Under the pieces are notes generated by a model. The model made no database searches. It was given only the letters and a program-made list of their open reading frames with translations, and had not been told where the DNA came from. A DNA stretch of 64,000 bases from Timonella corticicola (GTDB taxonomy: Bacteria > Actinomycetota > Actinomycetes > Actinomycetales > Cellulomonadaceae), in the NCBI RefSeq assembly GCF_042683685.1, contig NZ_JBHUOP010000001.1, forward strand, positions 620,001 through 684,000, in the 5' to 3' direction. The number at the start of each line of letters is the position of its first letter. Position 1 is the stretch's first letter. The position numbers and the translations under genes were made by a program. Positions 32,352-41,272 of the stretch are shown piece by piece.

Positions 32352-32481
32352 GAAGGGGAGTATCCCACCAATTGCAACTCCGTCATCACGGCAGTCCCGA
32401 CGACTGACCCGGTATTGCAAGCCTTAACAGTCCATCACCACGCGGTGAATCGGTATGCGCGTTAAGGCGGGAGAGACCTTC
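32352..32481 (+). ncRNA. yybP-ykoY manganese riboswitch
   Basis: The leader of terC carries the family's conserved features. A closing stem GAAGG (32352-32356) pairs with CCTTC (32477-32481). GGGGAGTATCCC follows the first strand, and GGGAGAGACC precedes the last. Internal stems include CCGTCATCACGG near 32380-32391 and another hairpin. This aptamer senses Mn2+ and commonly controls terC/alx genes, as here. The terC Shine-Dalgarno (GGAGG, 32501-32505) lies 20 bases downstream in ACCGGAGG, so control of translation start is likely. GATAAT at 32335-32340 is a candidate -10 element. Confidence 0.88.
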
Positions 32482-32510
32482 GGTGCCCGAACTATGTACC
32501 GGAGGTTCTA

Positions 32511-33506
32511 TTGCTAGATACCCAACACATGATCCTGTGGATCGTGACAGTAACCCTTATCATCGTCATGCTGACCGTCGACTTTGTCGGTCACGTCCGC
32601 AAACCACACGCTCCCAGCCTCAAAGAAGCTGGGATTTGGTCTGCCGTCTACGTTGCGATCGCGATCGTCTTCGGATTTATCATCTGGGGCGTCATGGGAT
32701 CGACCGCCGGAGTCGAGTACTTCACCGGCTACGTCACCGAAAAGTCGTTGTCACTCGATAACCTTTTCGTGTTCATCCTCATCATGACCGCATTCCGGGT
32801 GCCTCGTGAGGACCAACAGAAGGTCCTGCTCTTCGGAATCGTCGTCGCGCTGATCTTCCGCACCTTCTTCATCCTGCTCGGCGCAGCGGTTATCGAGAAC
32901 TACTCGTGGGTGTTCTACATCTTCGGGGCATTCCTGATCTGGACCGCGATTCACCAGGCAATGCCGCAGGAAGACGAGGAGTACAAGGAAAACGCGTTGA
33001 TTCGCCAACTGCGCAAGGTACTCCCACTCACCGATGACTACGTGGGCGACAAGGTCTTCGTGAAGGTTGACGGCCGCCGCATGGTCACGCCCATGCTGAT
33101 CGTGATGGTAGCGATCGGTTCTGCTGACCTGCTCTTCGCCGTCGACTCGATCCCAGCAATCTTCGGTATCACCCAAGACGCATACATCGTGTTTGCCGCC
33201 AACGCGTTCTCGCTGCTTGGCCTGCGTCAACTATTCTTCCTCGTGGACGGCCTGCTCGAGCGACTCGTGTACCTCAACTACGGTCTCGCCGTGATCCTCG
33301 GCTTTATCGGAGTCAAGTTGGTATTGCACGCGCTGCACGTCAACGAACTCTCGTTCATCAACGGTGGTCAGCCTGTTCTTGGCGCTCCAGAGATTAGTAC
33401 GACCACCTCGATGCTCGTCATCTTTGGAACGTTGATCGTGACCACGATTGCATCCCTTATCAAGTCACGCAAGGACGATCGGGAGAAAGAACTCATCGAC
33501 TCCTGA
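32511..33506 (+). CDS. TerC/Alx family membrane protein (probable Mn2+ exporter)
   Basis: A 331-residue integral membrane protein with about nine helices. The family's acidic metal sites are visible in EKSLSLDNLFVFILIMTAF and ADLLFAVDSIPAIFGIT. Alx/TerC proteins export manganese or help load metal on exported proteins, and the preceding Mn2+ riboswitch strongly supports a manganese role. The start is TTG at 32511 (MLDTQHMILW), five bases after GGAGG; an in-frame ATG at 32529 is possible but lacks spacing to a ribosome site. A long hairpin follows. Confidence 0.92.
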   Translation: MLDTQHMILWIVTVTLIIVMLTVDFVGHVRKPHAPSLKEAGIWSAVYVAIAIVFGFIIWGVMGSTAGVEYFTGYVTEKSLSLDNLFVFILIMTAFRVPREDQQKVLLFGIVVALIFRTFFILLGAAVIENYSWVFYIFGAFLIWTAIHQAMPQEDEEYKENALIRQLRKVLPLTDDYVGDKVFVKVDGRRMVTPMLIVMVAIGSADLLFAVDSIPAIFGITQDAYIVFAANAFSLLGLRQLFFLVDGLLERLVYLNYGLAVILGFIGVKLVLHALHVNELSFINGGQPVLGAPEISTTTSMLVIFGTLIVTTIASLIKSRKDDREKELIDS

Positions 33507-33602
33507 GGCTTACAGTCGTTGGGAATAGGGCCGTTGGTGGGCGCACAGTACTGCGGCACTAGAAGCATCTCAGAACTAGAGAGGCTCTCGGCACCATAGA
33601 TA

Positions 33603-33649
33603 CGGAGGGCTGGGTGACATCGCTTCACGCGAGTTCACCCAGCCCTCCG
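33603..33649. terminator. Bidirectional terminator between terC and the YciI gene
   Basis: Perfect 15-bp hairpin (33603-33617 with 33635-33649) between convergent genes. About 100 bases on either side hold no recognisable gene. Confidence 0.8.
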
Positions 33650-33759
33650 TCCATCACGCTGACTATCTACGCATACCAGCTAGATGCTGGAACGTAGCCG
33701 GATCGTCACCAAGCAAACGCACACCGAGCCGAGACGCACAATCAAGCACTACGGGCAGT

Positions 33760-34050
33760 TTAAGACTGCGCCCATTTGCCAATCACAATCTTCCACTCGA
33801 CCACTGCGCGGTCCACTACCAGTCCTTGCAGCCAGAATGGATCCTGTGACAACAACTCAAGCGCCGCATCGGTATTCTCAGCGCGCACGATGATCAAGGC
33901 GCCCGACATATCGCCTTGACTCACAGGCCCCGAGGCAAGAATCGAGCCAGCCACAGCGAGAGCGCCGAGGTACGCACGGTGTGCTGGGCGGTGCTCGTCA
34001 AGCGCCGCCGTATCAGATGAGTAAACATAGGTGATCGCGTAGGTGTTCAT
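33760..34050 (-). CDS. YciI-like (YCII domain) protein
   Basis: A 96-residue ferredoxin-fold protein of the YCII family, whose biochemical role is mostly unknown; some relatives are dehalogenase- or muconolactone-isomerase-like. Conserved features are AITYVYS, the His-containing HRPAHRAYLGALAVAG, a GSILASGP turn, and DPFWLQGL. The frame is open to 34149, but ATG 34050 begins at the domain edge. There is no Shine-Dalgarno. TAGATT on the minus strand ends five bases before the ATG, so it may be leaderless. It is divergent from uvrA. Confidence 0.8.
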   Translation of the reverse strand: MNTYAITYVYSSDTAALDEHRPAHRAYLGALAVAGSILASGPVSQGDMSGALIIVRAENTDAALELLSQDPFWLQGLVVDRAVVEWKIVIGKWAQS

Positions 34051-34183
34051 ACGTGAATCTAACCACAGAGCGCTTCCCTGACGATGAAACGTCTCGTGAT
34101 CCATCGGCGTAAATCCGTCGTCCACCTGCACGAGTATGTGGCTGGGCAAGGGGTGGTGTTAAAAATCGAACGCACAACACGCT

Positions 34184-34199
34184 TCGAACATATGTACGA
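34184..34199. promoter_or_regulatory. LexA SOS box upstream of uvrA
   Basis: TCGAACATATGTACGA differs by one base from the actinobacterial LexA palindrome TCGAAC-N4-GTTCGA. It ends 18 bases before the uvrA -10 element (34217) and 29 before the start codon, a position where LexA would block the promoter. This indicates DNA-damage induction of uvrA. Confidence 0.8.
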
Positions 34200-34216
34200 T
34201 ATGGCCGGTTGTCGCA

Positions 34217-34222
34217 TAGAAT
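34217..34222 (+). promoter_or_regulatory. uvrA -10 element, leaderless start
   Basis: TAGAAT ends six bases before GTG 34229, so transcription should begin at or next to the start codon. No Shine-Dalgarno is present. A -35 element is not clear; the expected position touches the SOS box. Confidence 0.5.
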
Positions 34223-34228
34223 GACACG

Positions 34229-37174
34229 GTGACTGATCGCTTAATTGTCCAGGGTGCCCGCGAACACAACCTGAAGAACATCAGTATTGATCTTCCGAGA
34301 GACCAACTGATCGTGTTCACGGGCCTATCCGGCTCCGGTAAATCCTCGCTCGCCTTTGACACCATCTTCGCTGAGGGGCAGCGACGCTATGTCGAATCCC
34401 TGTCCGCGTACGCGAGACAGTTCCTTGGACAGATGGATAAACCGGATGTGGACTTCATCGAAGGGCTTTCGCCGGCGGTTTCGATCGACCAGAAGTCCAC
34501 AAACCGCAACCCCCGCTCGACCGTGGGCACCATCACCGAGGTACACGACTACCTGCGTCTGCTCTTTGCACGTGCCGGAACCCAGTTCTGCCCCGTCTGT
34601 CACGAGCGAATCACCGCCCAGACACCGCAGCAAATCGTGGACCGCCTCATGGCGCTAGAGGAGGGCACCCGCTTTCAGGTTCTCGCACCCGTCGTACGCG
34701 GACGCAAGGGGGAGTACCAGGAACTCTTCGCCGAACTACAGAGCAAGGGATTCGCTCGGGCCCGCGTTGACGGTGAGATCCACCAGTTGTCGTCCCCGCC
34801 GACACTCGAAAAGCAGATCAAGCACACCATTGAGGTCGTGGTTGACCGCCTGGCAATCAAACCGACGATCAAACAGCGCCTGACCGACTCGATTGAAACC
34901 GCTCTCACCGCTGCGGACGGTCTCGTTATAGTTGAATTCGTTGATCTTCCAGCCGACGATCCTGAACGGGAACGTCGCTTCTCAGAAAAGCGTGCCTGCC
35001 CGAACGACCATGAACTAACACTCGATGAGATCGAGCCACGCACGTTCTCCTTCAACGCACCCTACGGTGCCTGCTCTCAGTGCACGGGTATCGGTGTTCG
35101 CCTTGAGGTGGATCCGGATCTGGTCATCCCGGACGATGAGAAGTCGATCAACGAGGGCGCCATCGCGCCGTGGGCGGGTTCCTCCTCGGAGTACTATGAC
35201 CGCGTGTTGATGGCACTCGCTGAGGAACTTGACTTCTCTCTCAACACCCCGTGGAAAGATCTGCCCGCCAACGTGCGAAAGGCCATCCTGCACGGCAAGG
35301 ACTTTAAGGTCCAGGTCAAATATCGCAACCGTTGGGGGCGTGACCGCGCCTATACAACCGGCTTCGAGGGTGTCATCGCGACGATCAAACGGCGTCACGA
35401 GGAAACCGACTCGGAGTGGTCAAAGGACAAGTACGAAGCCTTCATGCGCGAGGTCCCATGCCCAACCTGTAAGGGCACCCGCCTCAAGCCCGAGGTGCTT
35501 GCGGTGAAGGTCGGTGGCAAATCCATCGCGGAAATCTCGGAGATGTCGATCAAGGAGTGCAAGCCATTCCTTGACGCCTTGGAACTCACCGAGCGTGAGG
35601 CCAAGATCGCTGCCGCCGTTCTCAAGGAAATCCAGGACCGCCTGGGCTTCCTGCTCGACGTGGGACTCGACTACCTGACACTGTCACGCGCAGCAGGAAC
35701 CCTGTCCGGCGGTGAGGCGCAGCGCATTCGCCTTGCCACGCAGATCGGCTCGGGACTCGTTGGCGTGTTGTACGTACTGGACGAGCCGTCGATCGGTCTG
35801 CACCAGCGAGACAACCGCCGCCTGATCGATACGCTCACGCGTTTGCGGGACTTGGGTAACACCCTCATCGTGGTTGAACACGATGAAGACACCATCCGCA
35901 CGGCAGACTGGATCGTTGACATCGGCCCGGGCGCTGGAGAGCACGGCGGTAAGGTGGTCCACTCCGGCACGTATAAGCAACTGTTAAAGAACAAGGAATC
36001 TCTGACCGGTCAGTACATCACTGGCGCTCGGAAGATCGAGTTGCCAGACGCTCGCCGACAAGTGAATCCTGCACGCCAGGTCAAGGTTGTCGAAGCGCGC
36101 GAAAACAACCTGCAAAACGTGTCCGTTGACTTCCCATTGGGTGTACTCACCTCAGTGACCGGCGTTTCGGGCTCCGGTAAGTCCACGCTCGTGAACTCGA
36201 TTCTCTACACGGTCATGGCGAACAAGCTCAACGGCGCACGTCGGGTCCCAGGTCTCCACCGTCGCGTGGAAGGACTTGAGCAACTCGATAAGGTCGTGCA
36301 CGTTGACCAAGGCCCCATTGGTCGTACGCCACGGTCGAACCCAGCCACCTACACCGGCGTGTGGGACAACATCCGTAAGCTGTTTGCCGAGACGAACGAG
36401 GCAAAGGTGCGCGGTTACGGGCCTGGCCGCTTCTCGTTCAATGTGAAGGGCGGACGCTGCGAGGCATGTTCTGGTGATGGAACCCTCAAGATTGAGATGA
36501 ACTTCCTGCCGGACGTTTATGTTCCCTGCGAGGTCTGTCACGGCGCACGCTACAACCGCGAGACGCTTGAGGTGCACTTCAAGGGCAAGAACGTCCAGGA
36601 AGTCCTTGAAATGCCGATCGAGGAGGCAGCTGAGTTCTTCTCCGCTGTTCCAAGCATCGCACGTCACCTCCACACCCTCGTGGACGTCGGTCTTGGATAC
36701 GTGAAACTTGGCCAACCTGCCACCACCCTGTCCGGTGGTGAGGCGCAGCGCGTGAAACTGGCGTCAGAACTGCAAAAGCGTACTTCTGGCCGGGCTATCT
36801 ACGTGCTGGATGAGCCTACGACCGGCTTGCACTTTGAGGACATTCGTAAGTTGCTGCTGGTCCTGCAAGGGCTCGTGGACAAGGGCAACACTGTTCTCGT
36901 TATCGAGCACAACCTCGATGTCATCAAGAATTCCGACTGGGTCATCGACATGGGGCCTGAGGGCGGTTCCGGAGGTGGGACTGTGGTTGCCGAGGGTACT
37001 CCAGAACAGGTCGCCCAGGTTGCCGCCTCGCACACGGGAAGGTTCCTCAGGGAGATTCTGGACAAGGATGGCGTGGTGCCGCTTGGCGAGATGGTTCCAG
37101 AGGTTGGAGCAGCGCGTCCCCTGAAGAAAAAGACGGCCTCATCTCGTGCTACCAGGGTCAAGAAGGCATCCTAA
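34229..37174 (+). CDS. uvrA: UvrABC system protein A
   Basis: DNA-damage-sensing ATPase of excision repair. The 981-residue protein contains two ABC ATPase modules: Walker A GLSGSGKS (residues 32-39) and GVSGSGKS near 645, each with a later LSGGEAQR signature and LDEPS/LDEPTTG Walker B. Zinc-binding sites are visible as CPVC, CPTCKG, and CEAC with CEVCHGARYN. GTG at 34229 fits both the protein N-terminus and the leaderless promoter. The uvrC start codon follows the uvrA stop with no gap, so the two form an operon, probably under LexA control. Confidence 0.97.
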   Translation: MTDRLIVQGAREHNLKNISIDLPRDQLIVFTGLSGSGKSSLAFDTIFAEGQRRYVESLSAYARQFLGQMDKPDVDFIEGLSPAVSIDQKSTNRNPRSTVGTITEVHDYLRLLFARAGTQFCPVCHERITAQTPQQIVDRLMALEEGTRFQVLAPVVRGRKGEYQELFAELQSKGFARARVDGEIHQLSSPPTLEKQIKHTIEVVVDRLAIKPTIKQRLTDSIETALTAADGLVIVEFVDLPADDPERERRFSEKRACPNDHELTLDEIEPRTFSFNAPYGACSQCTGIGVRLEVDPDLVIPDDEKSINEGAIAPWAGSSSEYYDRVLMALAEELDFSLNTPWKDLPANVRKAILHGKDFKVQVKYRNRWGRDRAYTTGFEGVIATIKRRHEETDSEWSKDKYEAFMREVPCPTCKGTRLKPEVLAVKVGGKSIAEISEMSIKECKPFLDALELTEREAKIAAAVLKEIQDRLGFLLDVGLDYLTLSRAAGTLSGGEAQRIRLATQIGSGLVGVLYVLDEPSIGLHQRDNRRLIDTLTRLRDLGNTLIVVEHDEDTIRTADWIVDIGPGAGEHGGKVVHSGTYKQLLKNKESLTGQYITGARKIELPDARRQVNPARQVKVVEARENNLQNVSVDFPLGVLTSVTGVSGSGKSTLVNSILYTVMANKLNGARRVPGLHRRVEGLEQLDKVVHVDQGPIGRTPRSNPATYTGVWDNIRKLFAETNEAKVRGYGPGRFSFNVKGGRCEACSGDGTLKIEMNFLPDVYVPCEVCHGARYNRETLEVHFKGKNVQEVLEMPIEEAAEFFSAVPSIARHLHTLVDVGLGYVKLGQPATTLSGGEAQRVKLASELQKRTSGRAIYVLDEPTTGLHFEDIRKLLLVLQGLVDKGNTVLVIEHNLDVIKNSDWVIDMGPEGGSGGGTVVAEGTPEQVAQVAASHTGRFLREILDKDGVVPLGEMVPEVGAARPLKKKTASSRATRVKKAS

Positions 37175-39208
37175 ATGGCAGACCCGTCAACCTACCGTCC
37201 AGCGCCCGGGGAGATCCCAACCAACCCGGGCGTCTATCGGTTCCGTGACAAAGACGGTCGGGTCATCTATGTGGGCAAGGCCAAGAACCTGCGTTCGCGC
37301 CTGTCCAATTACTTCCAAGACCTCTCTGTGCTGCATCCACGGACACAAACCATGGTCACCACGGCAAGCGCCGTGGAGTGGACTGTGGTCAACACCGAGG
37401 TTGAGGCGCTCTCGCTCGAGTACTCGTGGATCAAGGAGTTCGATCCGCGATTCAACGTCAAGTACAAGGATGACAAGTCCTACCCGTATCTCATGGTCAC
37501 GATGTCCGAGGTGGTGCCTCGGGCGCAGGTGATGCGCGGTGCCAAGAAGGCAGGCAACCGCTATTTTGGCCCGTTCGGGCATGCGTGGGCGATCCGCGAG
37601 ACCCTGGATCAACTGTTACGCGTGTTTCCTATACGCACTTGTTCGAGTGGCGTGTACAACCGCGCCCAACGTTCGGGACGGCCCTGTCTGCTCGGATACA
37701 TTGATAAGTGTTCCGCGCCGTGCGTCGGACGGATCAGCGAGGAAGACCACCGTCAACTGGCGGAGGACTTCTGTGACTTCGTAGCAGGCGACACGGGACG
37801 CTTCATCAAGAAGATCGAGGAGCGCATGCGCGCTGCGGCTGCGGAACTCGACTTCGAGACGGCTGCTCGGCTTCGAGACGACGTCAATGCGCTCAAGCGC
37901 ACACTTGAGCGCAACGCGGTCGTGCTGTCAGATGCGACCGACGCCGATATCTTTGCGCTGCACTCCGATGAGCTCGAAGCTGCCGTGCAGGTGTTCCATG
38001 TGCGCGGTGGGCGTATCCGAGGGCAACGTGGCTGGATCGTAGAAAAGGTCGAAGACCTGAGCGATGCCGAACTCGTTGAGCGCCTGTTGCAGCAGGTCTA
38101 TTCGGAGGCACCCGCGGGCGTGCAGCATGAGGATGTGAAGCAGCGCCAATCAGCCGTTCCACGTGAGGTTCTGGTACCAGTCCTCCCCGAAGACCTCGCC
38201 GAGATCACCACCTGGCTTTCCGATATCCGGGGGAGCGCGGTGACCGTGAAGGTGCCGCAGCGCGGCGAGAAGGCCGAACTCGCCAAAACGGTTTTGACCA
38301 ATGCGCAGCAGGCGCTGGCCTTGCATCGCACGCGACGGTCATCGGATCTGACCACCCGTTCGCAGGGCCTCAGAGAGATCCAGGAAGCCCTCGGACTCGA
38401 CTCTGCGCCGCTACGTATCGAGTGTTACGACGTCTCCCACAATCAGGGCACCTATCAGAGCGCCTCGATGGTGGTTTTCGAGGATGGCTTGGCCAAGAAG
38501 AACCAGTACCGCCTGTTCAACGTGCGCGGCCCTGAAGGGGAGGGAGCACGCGACGACACGGCAGCGATGTACGAGGTCATCCACCGCAGGTTCAAGCGCT
38601 ACCTCAAAGACCAGGAACGGGCCTCAGAGGACGAACTGATCGTATCCAGCGGCGAGATTTCCATGGACGAGGACGAGGCACTGGCCCAGGACCCGAAGCG
38701 GTTCGCCTACGCCCCCAGTCTCGTGGTGGTCGACGGTGGCCAGCCACAGGTTGCTGCGGCGCACAGGGCACTGGGTGATCTCGGCATCACGGATGTGGCA
38801 CTGTGCGGTCTGGCGAAACGCCTTGAAGAGGTGTGGCTACCAGACGATGACTATCCGGTGATCCTGAAACGCAGTTCGGAGGGCCTGTACATGCTTCAAC
38901 GCCTGCGCGATGAAGCACACCGTTTTGCCATCACCGCGCACCGCAAACGCCGTTCCGCAGGTATGGTGAACTCCGCGCTCGATGGCATTAAGGGTTTGGG
39001 GCCAGCCAAGCAGAAGGCACTGCTCAAGCATTTTGGTTCGGTCAAGAACCTCAAGAAGGCCACGGTCCAAGACATAGCCGCGGTGCCAGGGTTCGCGCAG
39101 AAAACGGCGCAAAATGTGTTCGACGCGCTGCACGTGGGGAAAGACAAACCTGTTCCGGTGGGTGCAGACAGCGTCCCCGAAGCAAGCGAAGCCGCAGATC
39201 TCGAGTAG
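37175..39208 (+). CDS. uvrC: UvrABC system protein C
   Basis: Endonuclease that cuts on both sides of the lesion bound by UvrB. The N-terminal GIY-YIG nuclease domain is clear (PGVYRFRDKDGRVIYVGKAKNLRSR). Next come a UVR domain (MRAAAAELDFETAARLRDDV, about residues 210-245) and the RNase H-like second nuclease (IECYDVSHNQGTYQSASMVVF ... LVVVDGGQPQ). C-terminal helix-hairpin-helix motifs include IKGLGPAKQKALLKHFG. Length, 677 residues, is normal. ATG directly follows the uvrA stop. uvrC–rapZ–yvcK–whiA is a classic actinobacterial order. Confidence 0.97.
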   Translation: MADPSTYRPAPGEIPTNPGVYRFRDKDGRVIYVGKAKNLRSRLSNYFQDLSVLHPRTQTMVTTASAVEWTVVNTEVEALSLEYSWIKEFDPRFNVKYKDDKSYPYLMVTMSEVVPRAQVMRGAKKAGNRYFGPFGHAWAIRETLDQLLRVFPIRTCSSGVYNRAQRSGRPCLLGYIDKCSAPCVGRISEEDHRQLAEDFCDFVAGDTGRFIKKIEERMRAAAAELDFETAARLRDDVNALKRTLERNAVVLSDATDADIFALHSDELEAAVQVFHVRGGRIRGQRGWIVEKVEDLSDAELVERLLQQVYSEAPAGVQHEDVKQRQSAVPREVLVPVLPEDLAEITTWLSDIRGSAVTVKVPQRGEKAELAKTVLTNAQQALALHRTRRSSDLTTRSQGLREIQEALGLDSAPLRIECYDVSHNQGTYQSASMVVFEDGLAKKNQYRLFNVRGPEGEGARDDTAAMYEVIHRRFKRYLKDQERASEDELIVSSGEISMDEDEALAQDPKRFAYAPSLVVVDGGQPQVAAAHRALGDLGITDVALCGLAKRLEEVWLPDDDYPVILKRSSEGLYMLQRLRDEAHRFAITAHRKRRSAGMVNSALDGIKGLGPAKQKALLKHFGSVKNLKKATVQDIAAVPGFAQKTAQNVFDALHVGKDKPVPVGADSVPEASEAADLE

Positions 39209-39338
39209 CCCTCCAGTTCCTCCGAGATGCATTCCATATCAACTCAACTCCTTGCAGGAGCGGTTGAACCTCGGGCAACCTGAGCCGCGCCGAGCGTTGC
39301 TCAGGAGTACAGGGCGGATAGTTTGGCATGCTTGTGTC

Positions 39339-40277
39339 ATGACGCATGAGCCCAACCCCTTTACCGTCCCGCAAGGTATCCCGGCCGTGGACGCAGCAGC
39401 GCATGGACCTCAATCGCAGTTTTCCGAGGTCCTGATCGTTACCGGCATGTCTGGAGCGGGAAAGTCGAAAGCCGTTGAGGTGCTGGAAGACTTGGACTGG
39501 TATGTGGTCGATAACCTGCCGCCCAAGATGCTTATCCCACTTGTTGGAATGATGACGCACACCGGATCGACGATCTACCGTCTGGCCGCCGTCGTCGATG
39601 TGCGTGGGCGGGAGTTCTTCCAGGATCTATACGATGTGCTGCAGAACTTCAAACAGGCGAATGTGGTTTTCCGGGTGTTGTTCCTGGACGCCTCGGATGA
39701 GGTCCTGGTGCGTCGATTCGAGCAGGTGCGCAGGCCCCACCCATTACAGGGCGATGGCCGTATTCTTGACGGCATCATAACGGAGCGGTCACAGCTCGCG
39801 GTCCTTCGAGCTCGTGCGGACTATTTCATCGACACCTCGAACTTGAACGTGCATGACCTAGCGCGTGAGGTTCGTGCGACCATCACGACGGATCAGGAAG
39901 ACTCGCTACGGATCAATGTGATCTCGTTCGGCTTCAAGTACGGGATTCCGTTGGACGCGGATCATGTGGTGGACATGCGCTGGTTGAAGAACCCGTATTG
40001 GATCGATGAGTTGCGGCATCTGACTGGGCGTGACAGACCGGTGAGTGACTATGTGCTTGGACTTGAGGGCGCACACGAGTTCATCGAACGCTACATTGCT
40101 GCGCTTGAACCGGTGTTTGCGGGTTATCTGAATGAGGAGAAGCGCTATGCCACGGTTGCCGTTGGCTGCACTGGTGGCAAACACCGGTCGGTCGCGGTGT
40201 CTGAGGAGATCGGGCGTCGACTGCGGGAACGTGGTTTTCGGGTTGCGGTTGCGGCTCGTGATCTGGGTAAGGAGTGA
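39339..40277 (+). CDS. rapZ: RapZ-type RNase adapter / nucleotide-binding protein
   Basis: P-loop protein of the RapZ (YvcJ) family. In E. coli it guides RNase E to a small RNA; in Gram-positives its role is less clear. The 312-residue protein has Walker A GMSGAGKS (residues 36-43), a DNLPP block, and the C-terminal CTGGKHRSV typical of the family. The frame is open to 39114, but the added 75 residues overlap uvrC's end and look random. ATG 39339 lies 14 bases after TAGTTT, a possible -10. There is no strong ribosome site. It overlaps yvcK by 4 bases. Confidence 0.92.
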   Translation: MTHEPNPFTVPQGIPAVDAAAHGPQSQFSEVLIVTGMSGAGKSKAVEVLEDLDWYVVDNLPPKMLIPLVGMMTHTGSTIYRLAAVVDVRGREFFQDLYDVLQNFKQANVVFRVLFLDASDEVLVRRFEQVRRPHPLQGDGRILDGIITERSQLAVLRARADYFIDTSNLNVHDLAREVRATITTDQEDSLRINVISFGFKYGIPLDADHVVDMRWLKNPYWIDELRHLTGRDRPVSDYVLGLEGAHEFIERYIAALEPVFAGYLNEEKRYATVAVGCTGGKHRSVAVSEEIGRRLRERGFRVAVAARDLGKE

Positions 40278-40279
40278 GC

Positions 40280-41233
40280 GTGCATCCGTCTGTTGTCGCG
40301 TTGGGCGGCGGGCATGGTCTGGCTGCGTCCCTTTCCGCGTTGCGGTTGATGACGGAGCATCTGACTGCCGTTGTAACGGTAGCGGATGATGGTGGTTCAT
40401 CGGGCAGATTGCGCCAGGAACTGGACGTTCTGCCGCCGGGTGACCTGCGTATGGCGCTAGCGGCTCTGTGTGATGACTCGGAGTGGGGTCGCACGTGGCG
40501 TGACCTGTTGCAACACCGGTTTTCCTCGCAGGGCAGCTTGAACAACCATGCCGTGGGCAATCTGTTGATCGTTGCGTTGTGGGAACTTCTCGATGACAAG
40601 GTCAGCGGACTCGACTGGGTCGGGCGCCTGCTGCGGTCGCGCGGCAGGGTCTTGCCGATGGCTGCTGTTCCGCTTGAGATCGAGGCGGACATGCTGGTGG
40701 GTGATCAGCAGTTCACCGTGCATGGTCAGTCGTTGGTCGCTTCGACAGCAGGCCATGTTGAGCAGCTCCGTTTGGTCCCGCACAATCCGCCTGCCTGTCC
40801 GGAGGCGGTGGAGGCGATCATGGACGCTGACTGGATCGTGTTGGGGCCTGGGTCGTGGTTTAGTTCCGTGATGCCGCACCTCTTGGTCCCAGAGATCTCC
40901 CACGCACTGCATGACACGAGCGCGCGTAAGTGCGTGACGATGAACCTGGGCACCTCGGTGTCTGAGACGCTCGGGATGAGTGCCGCCGATCATCTGTCCG
41001 CGTTACGCCGTCACGCACCCAACCTCCGAATCGACGCGGTCTTGGCTGATCCGTCGTCGGTCGACGATACGGATCTGCTTGTCGACGAGGCGGGCAGGCT
41101 GGGTGCACGAGTGCTGTTCCGGCAGGTCCGGGTGGGTGACGGCACGGCACGGCACGACTCATTGCGTCTGGCTGCCGCGTATCGGGATGTTTTTGACGAT
41201 TTCCTGGGTGATGTGGGACTAATCTCGTCCTAA
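40280..41233 (+). CDS. yvcK: Gluconeogenesis factor / 2-phospho-L-lactate transferase-like protein YvcK
   Basis: A cytoplasmic protein related to CofD (2-phospho-L-lactate transferase). YvcK/CuvA proteins affect cell-wall growth and carbon metabolism, and some bind UDP-sugars. Conserved blocks are VVALGGGHGLAASLSALR, VADDGGSSGRLRQEL and LNNHAVGNLL. GTG at 40274 overlaps the rapZ stop, but GTG at 40280 is better spaced from AAGGAG (40269-40274) and is chosen. Length is about 317 residues. It sits between rapZ and whiA as usual. Confidence 0.9.
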   Translation: MHPSVVALGGGHGLAASLSALRLMTEHLTAVVTVADDGGSSGRLRQELDVLPPGDLRMALAALCDDSEWGRTWRDLLQHRFSSQGSLNNHAVGNLLIVALWELLDDKVSGLDWVGRLLRSRGRVLPMAAVPLEIEADMLVGDQQFTVHGQSLVASTAGHVEQLRLVPHNPPACPEAVEAIMDADWIVLGPGSWFSSVMPHLLVPEISHALHDTSARKCVTMNLGTSVSETLGMSAADHLSALRRHAPNLRIDAVLADPSSVDDTDLLVDEAGRLGARVLFRQVRVGDGTARHDSLRLAAAYRDVFDDFLGDVGLISS

Positions 41234-41272
41234 CCCGTCACGCGATGTCCACTTCAGTGGCAAGATTGCTGT

